From: Brevundimonas sp. G8
GTDB taxonomy: Bacteria; Pseudomonadota; Alphaproteobacteria; Caulobacterales; Caulobacteraceae
NCBI RefSeq assembly: GCF_902506205.1
Contig: NZ_LR732816.1
Coordinates: forward strand, 2,740,993-2,804,992
Reading direction: 5' to 3'
Length of the DNA stretch: 64,000 bases
This document shows, in pieces, positions 29,425 to 38,421 of this stretch (the stretch's first letter is position 1; every line of letters begins with the position of its first letter). Made by a program: the position numbers and the translations under genes. The notes under the pieces are model-generated. The model did not search any database and was not told the DNA's origin. It worked only from the letters and a program-made list of their open reading frames with translations.

Positions 29425-29599
29425 AGCGGCTCCCCGAACCGACGACGATGCTTAACCATAAGGCGCGGTCGTGAAGACGGCGTTAAGCAAAGCTGACGAG
29501 CGTCCTGTGACGTCGCGTCAACATCGGTCAAGGCGGGTTGACGGCGCTGGCGTGCAGGGGGACGGTTCCTCAAAGCCCGTTCAGAGGCAGGAGGAAACC

Positions 29600-30364
29600 A
29601 TGGCGGACGGAACGAGTCCTTCGATCAAATCGCGCGTGTCCGAGGCCGAATGGCAGGTCCGCGTCGAGCTGGCGGCCCTTTACAGGCTGGTCGCCCTGAA
29701 CGGTTGGGACGACATGATCTTCACCCATATTTCGGCGCGCGTGCCGGGGCCCGAGCATCATTTCCTGATCAATCCCTACGGCTTCTACTTCGACGAGATC
29801 ACGGCCTCTTCGCTGGTGAAGGTCGATCTGGAGGGGAACATCGTCCAGGACACGACCAACTTCATCAATCCGGCGGGCTTCACCATCCACTCGGCCGTCC
29901 ATGCCGCACGCGACGACGCCAAGTTCGTCATCCACCTGCACACGGTGAACGGGGTCGGCGTGGCGGCCCAGTCCGAAGGTTTGCTGCCGATCAGCCAGAA
30001 CGCGTGTTTACTACAGTATCAGGTTGCGTATCATGGGTACGAGGGGTTGGCCCTGAACCATGACGAACGCGAACGTCTGGTAGCCGACCTGGGGGACAAA
30101 CCGCTGATGCTGCTGCGAAACCACGGCACGCTGGCGGTCGGGGAAACGGCGGCTCAGGCATGGATCGGCATCTTCTTTCTGGAGAGGGCCTGCGCACAGC
30201 AGGTCGCGGCCCTGTCGGGCGGGCGTCAGCACATCCTGCTGGCCCCAGACGAGGCGCAGGCGGAAACCAGGGAACAGGGACGGGGCATCGGCTTCATCTC
30301 GGCCCTGGCCTGGCCAGGCGCCCTGCGTCAGTTGGATCGCAAGTCGCCGGGTTACGACGCCTAG
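29600..30364 (+). CDS. Class II aldolase/adducin-family protein
   Basis: A 254-residue protein with the class II aldolase fold: N-G-W-D-D-M-I-F-T-H-I-S-A-R, zinc ligands H-L-H at 112-114 and H175 in L-R-N-H-G-T-L. The family includes fuculose-phosphate aldolase and ribulose-phosphate epimerase, but this subgroup (adducin-like, N-P-Y-G at about 58) has no known substrate. ATG 29600 follows AGGAGG. The stop overlaps the beginning of the next gene. Confidence 0.88.
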   Translation: MADGTSPSIKSRVSEAEWQVRVELAALYRLVALNGWDDMIFTHISARVPGPEHHFLINPYGFYFDEITASSLVKVDLEGNIVQDTTNFINPAGFTIHSAVHAARDDAKFVIHLHTVNGVGVAAQSEGLLPISQNACLLQYQVAYHGYEGLALNHDERERLVADLGDKPLMLLRNHGTLAVGETAAQAWIGIFFLERACAQQVAALSGGRQHILLAPDEAQAETREQGRGIGFISALAWPGALRQLDRKSPGYDA

Positions 30365-31137
30365 GTCTCGCCGGAGCTGGGGCGGTTCTGGCGCTGGGTG
30401 CGCTGGCGCCCGCCCAGGCCTTTGCCGGCGCTTGGGTTCAGCCCAAGGGCAAGGGTCAGGCGATCGTCAAATATGAGCGATTGAGCGCCGATAGCGGGTT
30501 CGACGCCTCTGGCGAGGAGCGTGACCTGCCCGGCGAACGTCGCGATGCGGCGCTGGGCCTGTTCGCCGAATACGGCGCATCGAACCGGCTGACCCTGCAG
30601 TTGAAGGCCGACTGGCAGGACGGCGAGGACGCCTTCGTCGATTACAACGGGCGCGGTCCCATCGAGATTGGCGCGACCTGGCAGGTCTGGCGCGACGATC
30701 GCAACGCCGTCAGCCTGTATGGCGGCTATACGTGGGCTGGGGAGGGGCGCAACGCCGGTTACGCCCAGCCGGGCGTGGGCGAGCACGACTGGGAGGCGCG
30801 GGTTTCGGTTGGCCGATCCCTGGGCGATATGGGCGCGCGCTGGGGTATGGAGGGGTCGTTCGTCGAGCTTCAGGCCGCGCGTCGCCTGCGTGACGGCCTG
30901 CCTGACGAGACCCGCATCGACGCCACGGCGGGCGCCCGGATCGGTCGCGACTGGATGGTGCTGGGCCAGGCGTTCGGCGGGGCGGCGGATGGCGGATCGC
31001 GCTGGCTGTCGCTGGAAACCTCTGTCGTGCGCGATTTCGGCGGCTGGAGCGTGCAGGCCGGATGGAGGCAAACCGTCGCAGGCCGCGAGGCCGCCATCGC
31101 CCGTGGGCCGGTTCTGGCGCTTTGGCGTCGTTTTTAG
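30310..31137 (+). CDS. Secreted, possibly outer-membrane barrel protein of unknown function; start codon uncertain
   Basis: A frame of about 275 codons with a clear signal peptide (L-R-R-L-G-L-A-G-A-G-A-V..., cleavage after A-Q-A). The mature part has alternating hydrophobic strands rich in Trp/Tyr/Gly, such as V-S-L-Y-G-G-Y-T-W-A-G-E-G, and ends in W-R-R-F, consistent with a beta-barrel. No ATG, GTG or TTG lies at the signal peptide; the nearest plausible codon is CTG 30310, and the first ATG in frame is 30160, deep in the aldolase gene. A non-standard start or a sequencing frameshift is possible. Confidence 0.65.
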   Translation: MARRPASVGSQVAGLRRLGLAGAGAVLALGALAPAQAFAGAWVQPKGKGQAIVKYERLSADSGFDASGEERDLPGERRDAALGLFAEYGASNRLTLQLKADWQDGEDAFVDYNGRGPIEIGATWQVWRDDRNAVSLYGGYTWAGEGRNAGYAQPGVGEHDWEARVSVGRSLGDMGARWGMEGSFVELQAARRLRDGLPDETRIDATAGARIGRDWMVLGQAFGGAADGGSRWLSLETSVVRDFGGWSVQAGWRQTVAGREAAIARGPVLALWRRF

Positions 31138-31170
31138 GGAAGATTTCTGCGACGGAAAATGTGATCCGCC

Positions 31171-31216
31171 ACGTTACTGATACGTAACATTGCGCGCACT
31201 TCATTACCCGGTAATG
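31171..31216. promoter_or_regulatory. Two palindromic operator candidates of the RND efflux operon
   Basis: The first is an imperfect 20-bp palindrome at 31171-31190 with core GTTAC...GTAAC. The second is a perfect 7-bp-arm palindrome, CATTACC-C-GGTAATG, at 31202-31216. Both lie within 80 bp of the adaptor gene start. The form suits a TetR-type repressor, but no regulator gene is adjacent. Confidence 0.6.
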
Positions 31217-31249
31217 CATGCGGCGTCCCCCTGATCGAGAGACCCCCGC

Positions 31250-32374
31250 GTGATCAAACGTCACTTCTTCATCATCGCCGCAGCCATTCTGCTGGGGCTG
31301 ATGGTCATCGCCGCCATCGTCAAGATTTCCATGGGAGACGACAAGTCCGCCCAGGCGCCGGGCGCCGGCGGTGGGCGACGTGGCGGCCAGCAGGTGTCGC
31401 AAGCCGTTGTGGCCCAGCGTCAATTCTCGGACCAGATCCGGGTGCTGGGCGTGGCGCGGGGACAGCGGTCGGTCAACATCACCTCCTCGACCACCGAACT
31501 GATCACGCGCGTCCTGTTCACTGATGGCCAGCTGGTGTCGGCCGGCGCGCCTCTTGTCGAGCTTCAGGCGCGTGAGGAAGACGCCGCCATCATTGAGGCC
31601 CGCGCCAACGTCAATCAGGCCCAGCGCGAATATGACCGCTACAAGGTGCTGGCCGACCGGGGGATTGCGCCCCAGGTGTTGCTGGAGCAGGCCGAGACAA
31701 GCCTGGAGACCGCTCGCGCCTCGCTTGAGGCCGCTCAGGCGCGACGCGGCGACCGCGTCATCCGCGCACCGTTTGCGGGTCGCATGGGTCTGACGACGGT
31801 GACGGCGGGCACCCTGATCAATCCAGGCGCGGTGATCGCGACGCTGGACGACACCTCGACCATCCGCGTCGATTTCCCCCTGCCGGAACGCTATCTGAAC
31901 CTGCTGCAGCCGGGCGCGCAGTTGACGGCGACGGCCGACGCCTATGGCGACGAACCTTTCCAGGGCCGGATCGCCCTGATCGACACCCGCGTCAACGAAA
32001 CCACCCGCGCCGCCACGGCCCGCGCCGAGTTCGCCAATCCCGGCGGCCGCATCCGGCCCGGCATGCTGCTGCGCGTCGTGGTCCAGCAGGGCCAGCGCCA
32101 GGCGGCGGCGGCGCCGGAATCAGCCGTGCAATATGAGGGCGCGGGCGCCTTCGTTTATCGCATCGCGCCCGGTCAGAACGGCTCGACCGCCCAGCGGGTC
32201 GAGGTCGAGACCGGCGTGGTCGAGAACGGCTTCGTCGAAATCCTGTCGGGCATCGAACCCGGCGACCACATCGTCGGTACGGGCCTGAACCGCATCCAGC
32301 CGGGCGCGCCGGTCAGCGTTGCGGGCGCGGATCGCAAGTCGTCTGCCGACCGCAAGTCGGGCGCCGCCCAATGA
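31250..32374 (+). CDS. RND efflux periplasmic adaptor
   Basis: A 374-residue membrane fusion protein linking an inner-membrane RND pump to an outer-membrane channel. An N-terminal membrane anchor occupies about 6-26. The lipoyl half-motif V-L-F-T-D-G-Q-L-V-S-A-G, the coiled-coil hairpin (A-N-V-N-Q-A-Q-R-E-Y-D-R-Y...) and the R-A-P-F-A-G-R-M-G strand of the second lipoyl half follow, then beta-barrel and membrane-proximal domains. The GTG start lies at 31250. The stop overlaps the pump gene start (ATGA). Confidence 0.95.
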   Translation: MIKRHFFIIAAAILLGLMVIAAIVKISMGDDKSAQAPGAGGGRRGGQQVSQAVVAQRQFSDQIRVLGVARGQRSVNITSSTTELITRVLFTDGQLVSAGAPLVELQAREEDAAIIEARANVNQAQREYDRYKVLADRGIAPQVLLEQAETSLETARASLEAAQARRGDRVIRAPFAGRMGLTTVTAGTLINPGAVIATLDDTSTIRVDFPLPERYLNLLQPGAQLTATADAYGDEPFQGRIALIDTRVNETTRAATARAEFANPGGRIRPGMLLRVVVQQGQRQAAAAPESAVQYEGAGAFVYRIAPGQNGSTAQRVEVETGVVENGFVEILSGIEPGDHIVGTGLNRIQPGAPVSVAGADRKSSADRKSGAAQ

Positions 32375-35300
32375 TGCTGTCCGACGTTTCGGTCCGGCGG
32401 CCCGTCTTCGCGGCCGTCGCCGCCATCGTGCTGTGCGTGATCGGCGCGGCGGCCTTCTTCTTCCTGCCGGTTCGCGAACTGCCGGACGTCGATCCGCCCA
32501 TCGTTTCGGTCAACACCACCTACGCCGGCGCCTCGGCCGAAGTGATCGAGAGCCGGATCACCGAGCCGGTCGAGCAGCAGATCGCCGGCATCCAGGGCGT
32601 CGAGCGCATCAACTCGACCAGCCGTGACGGCCGTTCGAACGTAAACATCGAGTTCTCGCTGGACCGCAACATCGACGACGCCGCCAACGACGTGCGCGAC
32701 CGCGTCAGCCGCGTGGTCGGCCGCCTGCCGGACCAGGCCGACCCGCCTGAGGTCGCCAAGGCCGATTCTGACAGTCAGCCGATCATCATCGTTTTCCTGC
32801 GCTCGACCAGCATGAACCGGCTTCAGCTGACCGACTACGCCGACCGCTATCTGGTCGACCGGATGGCGACTGTGCCGGGCGTGGCTCAGGTCAACATCTA
32901 TGGCGAGCAGCGCTATTCGATGCGGGTCTGGCTGGATTCCGCCGCCATGGCGGCGCGCGGGCTGACGGTCACCGACGTCGAGACGGCCCTGACCAACCAG
33001 AACGTCGAACTGCCTGCCGGCTCTCTGGAATCGACGGACAAGGACTACACCGTGCGGGTGGCGCGCACCTACGCCCGGCCCGACGACTTTCGCCAACTGC
33101 CCATCGGCACGCGCGGTTCGGCCTCGGCCTCGGCGTCGGTCGCCACCGGGACGGGCAGCGGCTCGTCGGCCATCATCCAGGGCCAGCCCACCTATGTGAC
33201 GCGTCTGGGCGACATCGCCCGCGTGGAAGAGGCGCCGGAAGAGGATCGCCGCCTGTTCCGTGGCAACGGCATGGATCAGATCGGCCTGGCCGTGACGCGT
33301 CAGGCCCAGTCGAACGACCTGGCCATCTCGGACGGCGTCCACGCGATGATCGACGAGATTCGTCCGACTCTGCCGCCGGGCGTGACCATCGAGATCGGGT
33401 CCGACAACTCGGTCTTCACCTCGCACGCCATCGACGAGGTCTGGATCACCATCGGGATTTCGATGGCTCTGGTGGCCCTGGTCAACTTCATCTTCCTGGG
33501 CAGTCTGCGAGCGGCGCTGATCCCGTCCATCGTGGCGCCCATCTGCCTGCTGGCGACCTTCATCGTCCTGGCGCCGCTGGGCTTCTCGCTGAACCTTCTG
33601 ACCCTGCTGGCCCTGGTGCTCGCCATCGGCCTGGTGGTGGATGACGCCATCGTCGTGGTCGAGAATATCCAGCGGCGTCTGGACTTGGGCGAGCCGCCAT
33701 TGGTCGCCGCCGAACGTGGTGCGCGTCAGGTCTTCTTCGCTGTCGTGGCGACGACCGTGGTGCTGCTGTCGGTGTTCGCGCCCCTGCTGTTCCTGCCTGG
33801 ATATGTCGGGCGTCTGTTCGTCGAACTGGCGGCGGCCATCGCGGCCGCCGTGGCCTTCTCGGCCTTCCTGGCGCTCAGTCTGTCGCCGATGCTGGCGTCA
33901 AAGATTCTGAAACCAGCGCACGGCGGCGGGTGGGTCGCGCGCCGGGTGGACTGGGGCATGGACCGGCTGAAGCGCTCCTATGCGCGATCGCTGGACATGA
34001 TGCTGGGCCGCCGCATCGCCGTGATCGGCGTCGGCGCCCTGATCCTGCTGGTGGCGGCGGGCGCAGGCGGCATCTTCCTGACCCTGCCTAACGAACTGGT
34101 GCCGGACGAGGATCGGGGCCGGGTGACGGTGCGCGTCGCCGGGCCCGAGGGCGCTGGCTTCGACTATACCCGCAAGATCATGCTGGGGCTGGAACCGCTG
34201 CTGGCCGAATACAAGGCGAGCGGAGAGGCGGATAGCTATCTGGTCTCGGCGCCCGGCTTCGGCGGCGGCAGCTTCAACTCCGGCAACGCCGTCCTGACCT
34301 TGGCCGACTGGTCCAAGCGCGACCGCACAGCGGCCGAGATCGCGCAGGAGCTGAACGGCAAGCTGCGCGGACAGACGGACGCCCAGGTCAACGCCTCGAC
34401 CCCCGGCGCCTTCCAGCGTGGGGGCGGCAACTCCAACTCCATCGAACTGATCGCGACAGGCAGCGACTATCAGCAGATCTATGCCTGGCTTCAGCCGATC
34501 CTGACGGCGGCCCAGGCCAATCCCGGCTTCTCGCGCCCGCGCCTGAACTATGAGCCGAACTCGCCGCGACTGCTGGTCGACGTCGATCCGCAGAAGGCGG
34601 CCGCGCTGGGCGTGTCGTCCCAGTCCATCGGACGAACGCTGGAGACCATGTTCGGATCCCGCCGCGCCACGACCTACATCAAGGGCGGCCAGGAATACGA
34701 CGTCATCCTGCAGACCGAGCGCGACAACCGGCGCGAGGTCTCGGACCTGGAGGCCCTGTATGTCGCGACCGGCGGCGGGCAGCTGGTGCCGCTGTCGGCG
34801 GTGGTGACGACCAAGACCAGCGGCGACACGCCGGACCGTCGTCGTCTGGATCGCCAGCGTTCGATCTCGCTGCAAGCCGACCTGAACCCCGGCACGACCA
34901 TCGACGACGCGGTGCAGTTCCTGCGCGCCGAGGCGGCCAAACAGCCGCAAGGCGGCGTCGTGACCCAGTGGGGCGGCGCGGCGCGTGATCAGCAGGAAGC
35001 GGGCGGTGCGGTCCTCGCGGCCTTCGGCCTGGCGCTGCTGCTGGTCTTCCTGGTGCTGGCGGCCCAGTTCGAAAGCTGGATCACGCCGGCGGTCATCATG
35101 CTGACGGTGCCGCTGGCGGCGGCAGGCGGTCTGTTCGGCCTGTTGATGGCGGGGTCCAGCCTGAACATCTACAGCCAGATCGGTCTGATCATCCTGATCG
35201 GGGTCGCAGCCAAGAACGGCATCCTTATCGTCGAGTTCGCCAACCAGCTGCGCGACCAGGGCCGGTCGATCCGCGAGGCGATAATCGAATCCTCGTCGCT

Positions 35301-35580
35301 GCGTCTGCGTCCGATCATCATGACCTCGATCGCCACCGCCTTCGGCGCCTTGCCGCTGGTGCTGTGGCAGGGGGCGGGCGCCGGCAGCCGTCAGACGATC
35401 GGCGTGGTGATCTTCACCGGCGCAATCTTCGCTACCGTCCTGACCCTGTTCGTGGTGCCGGTGATCTATGGTGTCCTGGCGCGCTTCACCAAGTCGCCTG
35501 AATGGACCTCGCGCAAGATCGAGGAGTGGGAAGCCCAGGAAATGCGCGAAGGCGGCCCCAAGGAACTGCCGGAAGGCTGA
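32371..35580 (+). CDS. RND efflux pump, inner-membrane subunit (HAE1/AcrB type)
   Basis: A 1,069-residue proton-driven exporter with twelve transmembrane helices and two large periplasmic loops. The proton-relay residues are present: D424 and D425 in V-V-D-D-A-I-V-V-V-E-N, and K948 in A-A-K-N-G-I-L-I-V-E-F. A Ser/Ala-rich insert at about 250-262 (G-S-A-S-A-S-A-S-V-A-T) is unusual. Substrates are probably drugs or lipophilic compounds. No TolC-like gene is adjacent. Confidence 0.96.
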   Translation: MMLSDVSVRRPVFAAVAAIVLCVIGAAAFFFLPVRELPDVDPPIVSVNTTYAGASAEVIESRITEPVEQQIAGIQGVERINSTSRDGRSNVNIEFSLDRNIDDAANDVRDRVSRVVGRLPDQADPPEVAKADSDSQPIIIVFLRSTSMNRLQLTDYADRYLVDRMATVPGVAQVNIYGEQRYSMRVWLDSAAMAARGLTVTDVETALTNQNVELPAGSLESTDKDYTVRVARTYARPDDFRQLPIGTRGSASASASVATGTGSGSSAIIQGQPTYVTRLGDIARVEEAPEEDRRLFRGNGMDQIGLAVTRQAQSNDLAISDGVHAMIDEIRPTLPPGVTIEIGSDNSVFTSHAIDEVWITIGISMALVALVNFIFLGSLRAALIPSIVAPICLLATFIVLAPLGFSLNLLTLLALVLAIGLVVDDAIVVVENIQRRLDLGEPPLVAAERGARQVFFAVVATTVVLLSVFAPLLFLPGYVGRLFVELAAAIAAAVAFSAFLALSLSPMLASKILKPAHGGGWVARRVDWGMDRLKRSYARSLDMMLGRRIAVIGVGALILLVAAGAGGIFLTLPNELVPDEDRGRVTVRVAGPEGAGFDYTRKIMLGLEPLLAEYKASGEADSYLVSAPGFGGGSFNSGNAVLTLADWSKRDRTAAEIAQELNGKLRGQTDAQVNASTPGAFQRGGGNSNSIELIATGSDYQQIYAWLQPILTAAQANPGFSRPRLNYEPNSPRLLVDVDPQKAAALGVSSQSIGRTLETMFGSRRATTYIKGGQEYDVILQTERDNRREVSDLEALYVATGGGQLVPLSAVVTTKTSGDTPDRRRLDRQRSISLQADLNPGTTIDDAVQFLRAEAAKQPQGGVVTQWGGAARDQQEAGGAVLAAFGLALLLVFLVLAAQFESWITPAVIMLTVPLAAAGGLFGLLMAGSSLNIYSQIGLIILIGVAAKNGILIVEFANQLRDQGRSIREAIIESSSLRLRPIIMTSIATAFGALPLVLWQGAGAGSRQTIGVVIFTGAIFATVLTLFVVPVIYGVLARFTKSPEWTSRKIEEWEAQEMREGGPKELPEG

Positions 35581-35584
35581 AGGA

Positions 35585-36088
35585 TCAGGAGGCGGGCGCC
35601 GGATCCGGCTTGTAGCCCGTCTCCACCTTCAGGAAGGCGATGACGTCGCGGCGGTCTGTGGCGTCTGGCAGGCCGGGGAAGGTCATCTTGTTGCCGGGCA
35701 GGAAACCGCGCGGGTTCTGCAACCAGTGATCCAGCTTCTCGGCGTCCCAGACGAAGTTCGCATTCCGCAGGGCGTTGGAATAGCTGTAGCGCGGCCTCGC
35801 GCCGGCCTCGCGTCCGAACACGCCATGCAGGTTCGGCCCTGTCATGTCCGCGCCACCCTCGCCGATGGTGTGACACGACCGGCAGCGCGCGAAGGTGCGG
35901 CGGCCGTTCGCCAGATCGCCGGCATTATAAGGCGCGGGCAGGGAGGCCAGCAGCGTCGCCTTCTCCGTTTCCGACAGGACGTGAACGGGCTTGGCGGGGG
36001 TCGTCGATGACGGCTCGCCTTCCCCACAGGCCGCCAAGGCCAGGATGGGTGCGAGAAGCAGTGGGGCGGCGAGGGCGAAACGGGTCAT
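35585..36088 (-). CDS. Class I c-type cytochrome, probable lipoprotein
   Basis: A 167-residue electron carrier. The signal peptide ends with a lipobox-like L-A-A-C (C21). The haem motif is C-R-S-C-H (C69, C72, H73), and the sixth ligand is probably M135 in N-K-M-T-F-P-G. The P-N-L-H-G-V-F-G-R and Y-S-Y-S-N-A-L segments are typical of cytochrome c2/c-552-type proteins. It converges on the RND pump gene (4-bp gap) and is divergent from feoA. Confidence 0.92.
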   Translation of the reverse strand: MTRFALAAPLLLAPILALAACGEGEPSSTTPAKPVHVLSETEKATLLASLPAPYNAGDLANGRRTFARCRSCHTIGEGGADMTGPNLHGVFGREAGARPRYSYSNALRNANFVWDAEKLDHWLQNPRGFLPGNKMTFPGLPDATDRRDVIAFLKVETGYKPDPAPAS

Positions 36089-36173
36089 GACGGCTCCTGT
36101 TCAGCCTGTGATAGCGAAATGCGTCGGCGCGGCAATTGGTCAAGCTGTCCTGCTGGACGTGGAGGCCTCGCAC

Positions 36174-36184
36174 CTGATAATCAG
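36174..36184. promoter_or_regulatory. Possible Fur-box core upstream of feoA
   Basis: CTGAT-A-ATCAG is a perfect palindrome embedded in TGATAATCA-like sequence, as in Fur-family sites. It lies about 55 bp before the feoA start. The match is short, so this is tentative. Confidence 0.45.
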
Positions 36185-36238
36185 TGTCAAAGAAACGCGG
36201 AGCCGCCGGGGAGCGGCCTCGCTCGTGAAAGCGTAGAA

Positions 36239-36520
36239 TTGACCGATACCATCAAGCTGAGCCAGGCCCGACGCGGCGATCGCGGCGTCATCGTCCAGGT
36301 GGGCGCCCATTGTCATCACCAGGGAGAGGCGGTCGAGCTGGAACGCCGCCTGCTTGAACTGGGCTTCGTCGAGGGCGCGCAGATCGAACTGTTGCACGAA
36401 GGCCTGTTCGGTCAGGACCCCATCGCCATGAAGGTAGACGACATGCGCGTGGCCCTGCGTCGGCATGAGGCCGAGAGCCTGACCATCAAGCTCGACTCTG
36501 GCAAGCTGGACGCCGCCTGA
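36239..36520 (+). CDS. feoA: Ferrous iron transport protein A
   Basis: A 93-residue cytoplasmic SH3-like protein that assists FeoB. Recognisable: L-S-Q-A-R-R-G-D-R-G-V-I near the start, L-E-R-R-L-L-E-L-G-F-V-E-G in the middle, and P-I-A-M-K-V-D-D-M-R-V-A-L-R-R-H-E-A near the end. The start TTG 36239 is chosen because it begins the conserved domain; the ribosome-binding site is weak. The TGA overlaps the feoB ATG (TGATG). Confidence 0.9.
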   Translation: MTDTIKLSQARRGDRGVIVQVGAHCHHQGEAVELERRLLELGFVEGAQIELLHEGLFGQDPIAMKVDDMRVALRRHEAESLTIKLDSGKLDAA

Positions 36521-38388
36521 TGGACATCGCCCTGAAGACCGCCCGCGTCGCCTTGGTGGGCAATCCCAACAGCGGCAAGACGGCCCTGTTCAACGCCCTG
36601 ACCGGCGCGCACCAGAAGGTCGCCAACTACGCCGGCGTCACAGTGGAGCGCAAGGAAGGCCTGATCCGCGCTGCCTCCGGCCGGACCATGTCCGTGCTTG
36701 ACCTGCCCGGCACCTATTCCCTGCGCGCCCGCAGTCCCGACGAGGAGGTCACGCGTGACGCCGTCCTGGGGCGTCTGGCCGGAGAGACGCCGCCCGATGT
36801 GGTGGTCTGCGTCGCCGACGCCACCAACCTGCGCCTGGTCCTGCGTCTGATCCTGGAGTTGAAGGCCGTCGGCCGGCCGATGGTTCTGGCGCTGAACATG
36901 TACGACATCGCCCAGCGTCAGGGACTGCGGATCGATCTGGAGCGGCTGGGCGCCGAACTGGGCGTGCCGATCATCACCACGGTCGCCACGCGCAAGCGCG
37001 GCATCGACGATCTGATCGTCGCCATCGAAGACCGGGCCGCCGTCGCCGCCGTGACTGAAAGCCAGTGGCATAGCCCGGACGCCGCCGAACTGCGCACCGC
37101 CGCGCGCGAGGCCGAGCGGATCATGAAGGCCTGTGTGCGCCCGCCCGAACGGCCCGACACCCTGACCGGCAAGATCGACGCTGTGCTGCTGCATCCGTTG
37201 GGCGGGCTGCTTATCCTGATGGCCTTGCTGTTCGTCATGTTCCAGGCCGTGTTCAGCTGGGCCGCGCCCCTGATGGACGGTATCGAGGCCGGCATCGGCT
37301 GGCTGGGCAGTCTGGTCGCCACGGTCCTGCCGGATGGCCTGTTGCAGAGCCTGATCGTGGACGGGATCATTTCCGGCGTCGGCAGCGTGCTGGTCTTCCT
37401 GCCGCAGATCCTGATCCTGTTCCTGTTCATCATCGCCCTGGAAGACTTCGGCTATATGGCCCGCGCGGCCTTCCTGATGGACAAGATCATGGGCGGGGCC
37501 GGACTGCATGGCCGGGCCTTCATTCCGCTGTTGTCCAGCTTCGCCTGCGCCATTCCCGGCGTGATGGCGGCGCGGGTGATCGATTCCAAGCGCGATCGCC
37601 TGACCACCATACTGGTCGCGCCGCTGATGACCTGCTCGGCGCGGATCCCAGTCTATACGCTGATCATCGCCGCCTTCATTCCCAACGAGACGGTCTGGGG
37701 TTTCGCCAATCTGCAGGGACTGGTGATGTTTGGCCTCTACGCCGCCGGCATCGTCAGCGCGCTTCTCGTGTCACTCGTAATCCGCAAGGTGTTTTGGCGC
37801 GGCGCGGTCGAGCCCTTCATGATGGAACTGCCGACCTACAAGACGCCGGACCTGAAGAGCGTGGGCTTCAATCTGTGGCTCCGGGCCAAGATATTCCTGA
37901 ACCGCGCGGGGCGGATCATTCTGCCGGCCGTGATCATCCTTTGGGTGCTGGCTACCTTCCCCTATCCGCCCGAGAACGCGACCCTGCCGGCCATCGACTA
38001 TTCGTTCGCCGGCATGCTGGGCCGGGCGCTTGAGCCGATCTTCGCCCCCATCGGCTTCAACTGGCAGATGGTCATCGCCCTGATCCCCGGCATGGCGGCG
38101 CGCGAGGTTGCGGTGGCGGCGCTGGGGACCACCTACGCCATTGCGGATGCGGAGAATGCGACCGGACTTCTGGCCACGACCCTGGCCTCGCACTGGTCGC
38201 TGGCGACGGCCCTTAGCTTCCTGGCCTGGTACATCTTCGCGCCCCAGTGCGTGGCGACACTGGGCGTGGTGCGGCGCGAGACCAACTCGCTGAAATGGAC
38301 CTGGATCATGATCGGCTACATGTTCGGTCTGGCCTATCTGGCGTCGCTGGTGACCTATCATGTGGCGGTGGCGCTCGGGGGCGGCTAA
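36520..38388 (+). CDS. feoB: Ferrous iron transporter B
   Basis: Inner-membrane Fe(II) importer with an N-terminal G-protein domain. The 622-residue product has G1 G-N-P-N-S-G-K-T at 14-21, G3 D-L-P-G-T-Y-S-L and G4 N-M-Y-D, then the helical spacer and two Gate domains with membrane helices from about 225. It is a little shorter than E. coli FeoB (773 residues) and lacks the C-terminal extension. No FeoC follows. It is translationally coupled to feoA. Confidence 0.97.
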   Translation: MDIALKTARVALVGNPNSGKTALFNALTGAHQKVANYAGVTVERKEGLIRAASGRTMSVLDLPGTYSLRARSPDEEVTRDAVLGRLAGETPPDVVVCVADATNLRLVLRLILELKAVGRPMVLALNMYDIAQRQGLRIDLERLGAELGVPIITTVATRKRGIDDLIVAIEDRAAVAAVTESQWHSPDAAELRTAAREAERIMKACVRPPERPDTLTGKIDAVLLHPLGGLLILMALLFVMFQAVFSWAAPLMDGIEAGIGWLGSLVATVLPDGLLQSLIVDGIISGVGSVLVFLPQILILFLFIIALEDFGYMARAAFLMDKIMGGAGLHGRAFIPLLSSFACAIPGVMAARVIDSKRDRLTTILVAPLMTCSARIPVYTLIIAAFIPNETVWGFANLQGLVMFGLYAAGIVSALLVSLVIRKVFWRGAVEPFMMELPTYKTPDLKSVGFNLWLRAKIFLNRAGRIILPAVIILWVLATFPYPPENATLPAIDYSFAGMLGRALEPIFAPIGFNWQMVIALIPGMAAREVAVAALGTTYAIADAENATGLLATTLASHWSLATALSFLAWYIFAPQCVATLGVVRRETNSLKWTWIMIGYMFGLAYLASLVTYHVAVALGGG

Positions 38389-38421
38389 GCCGGAGGCGTT
38401 CGCCGCCTTCTGGACGTCTCG

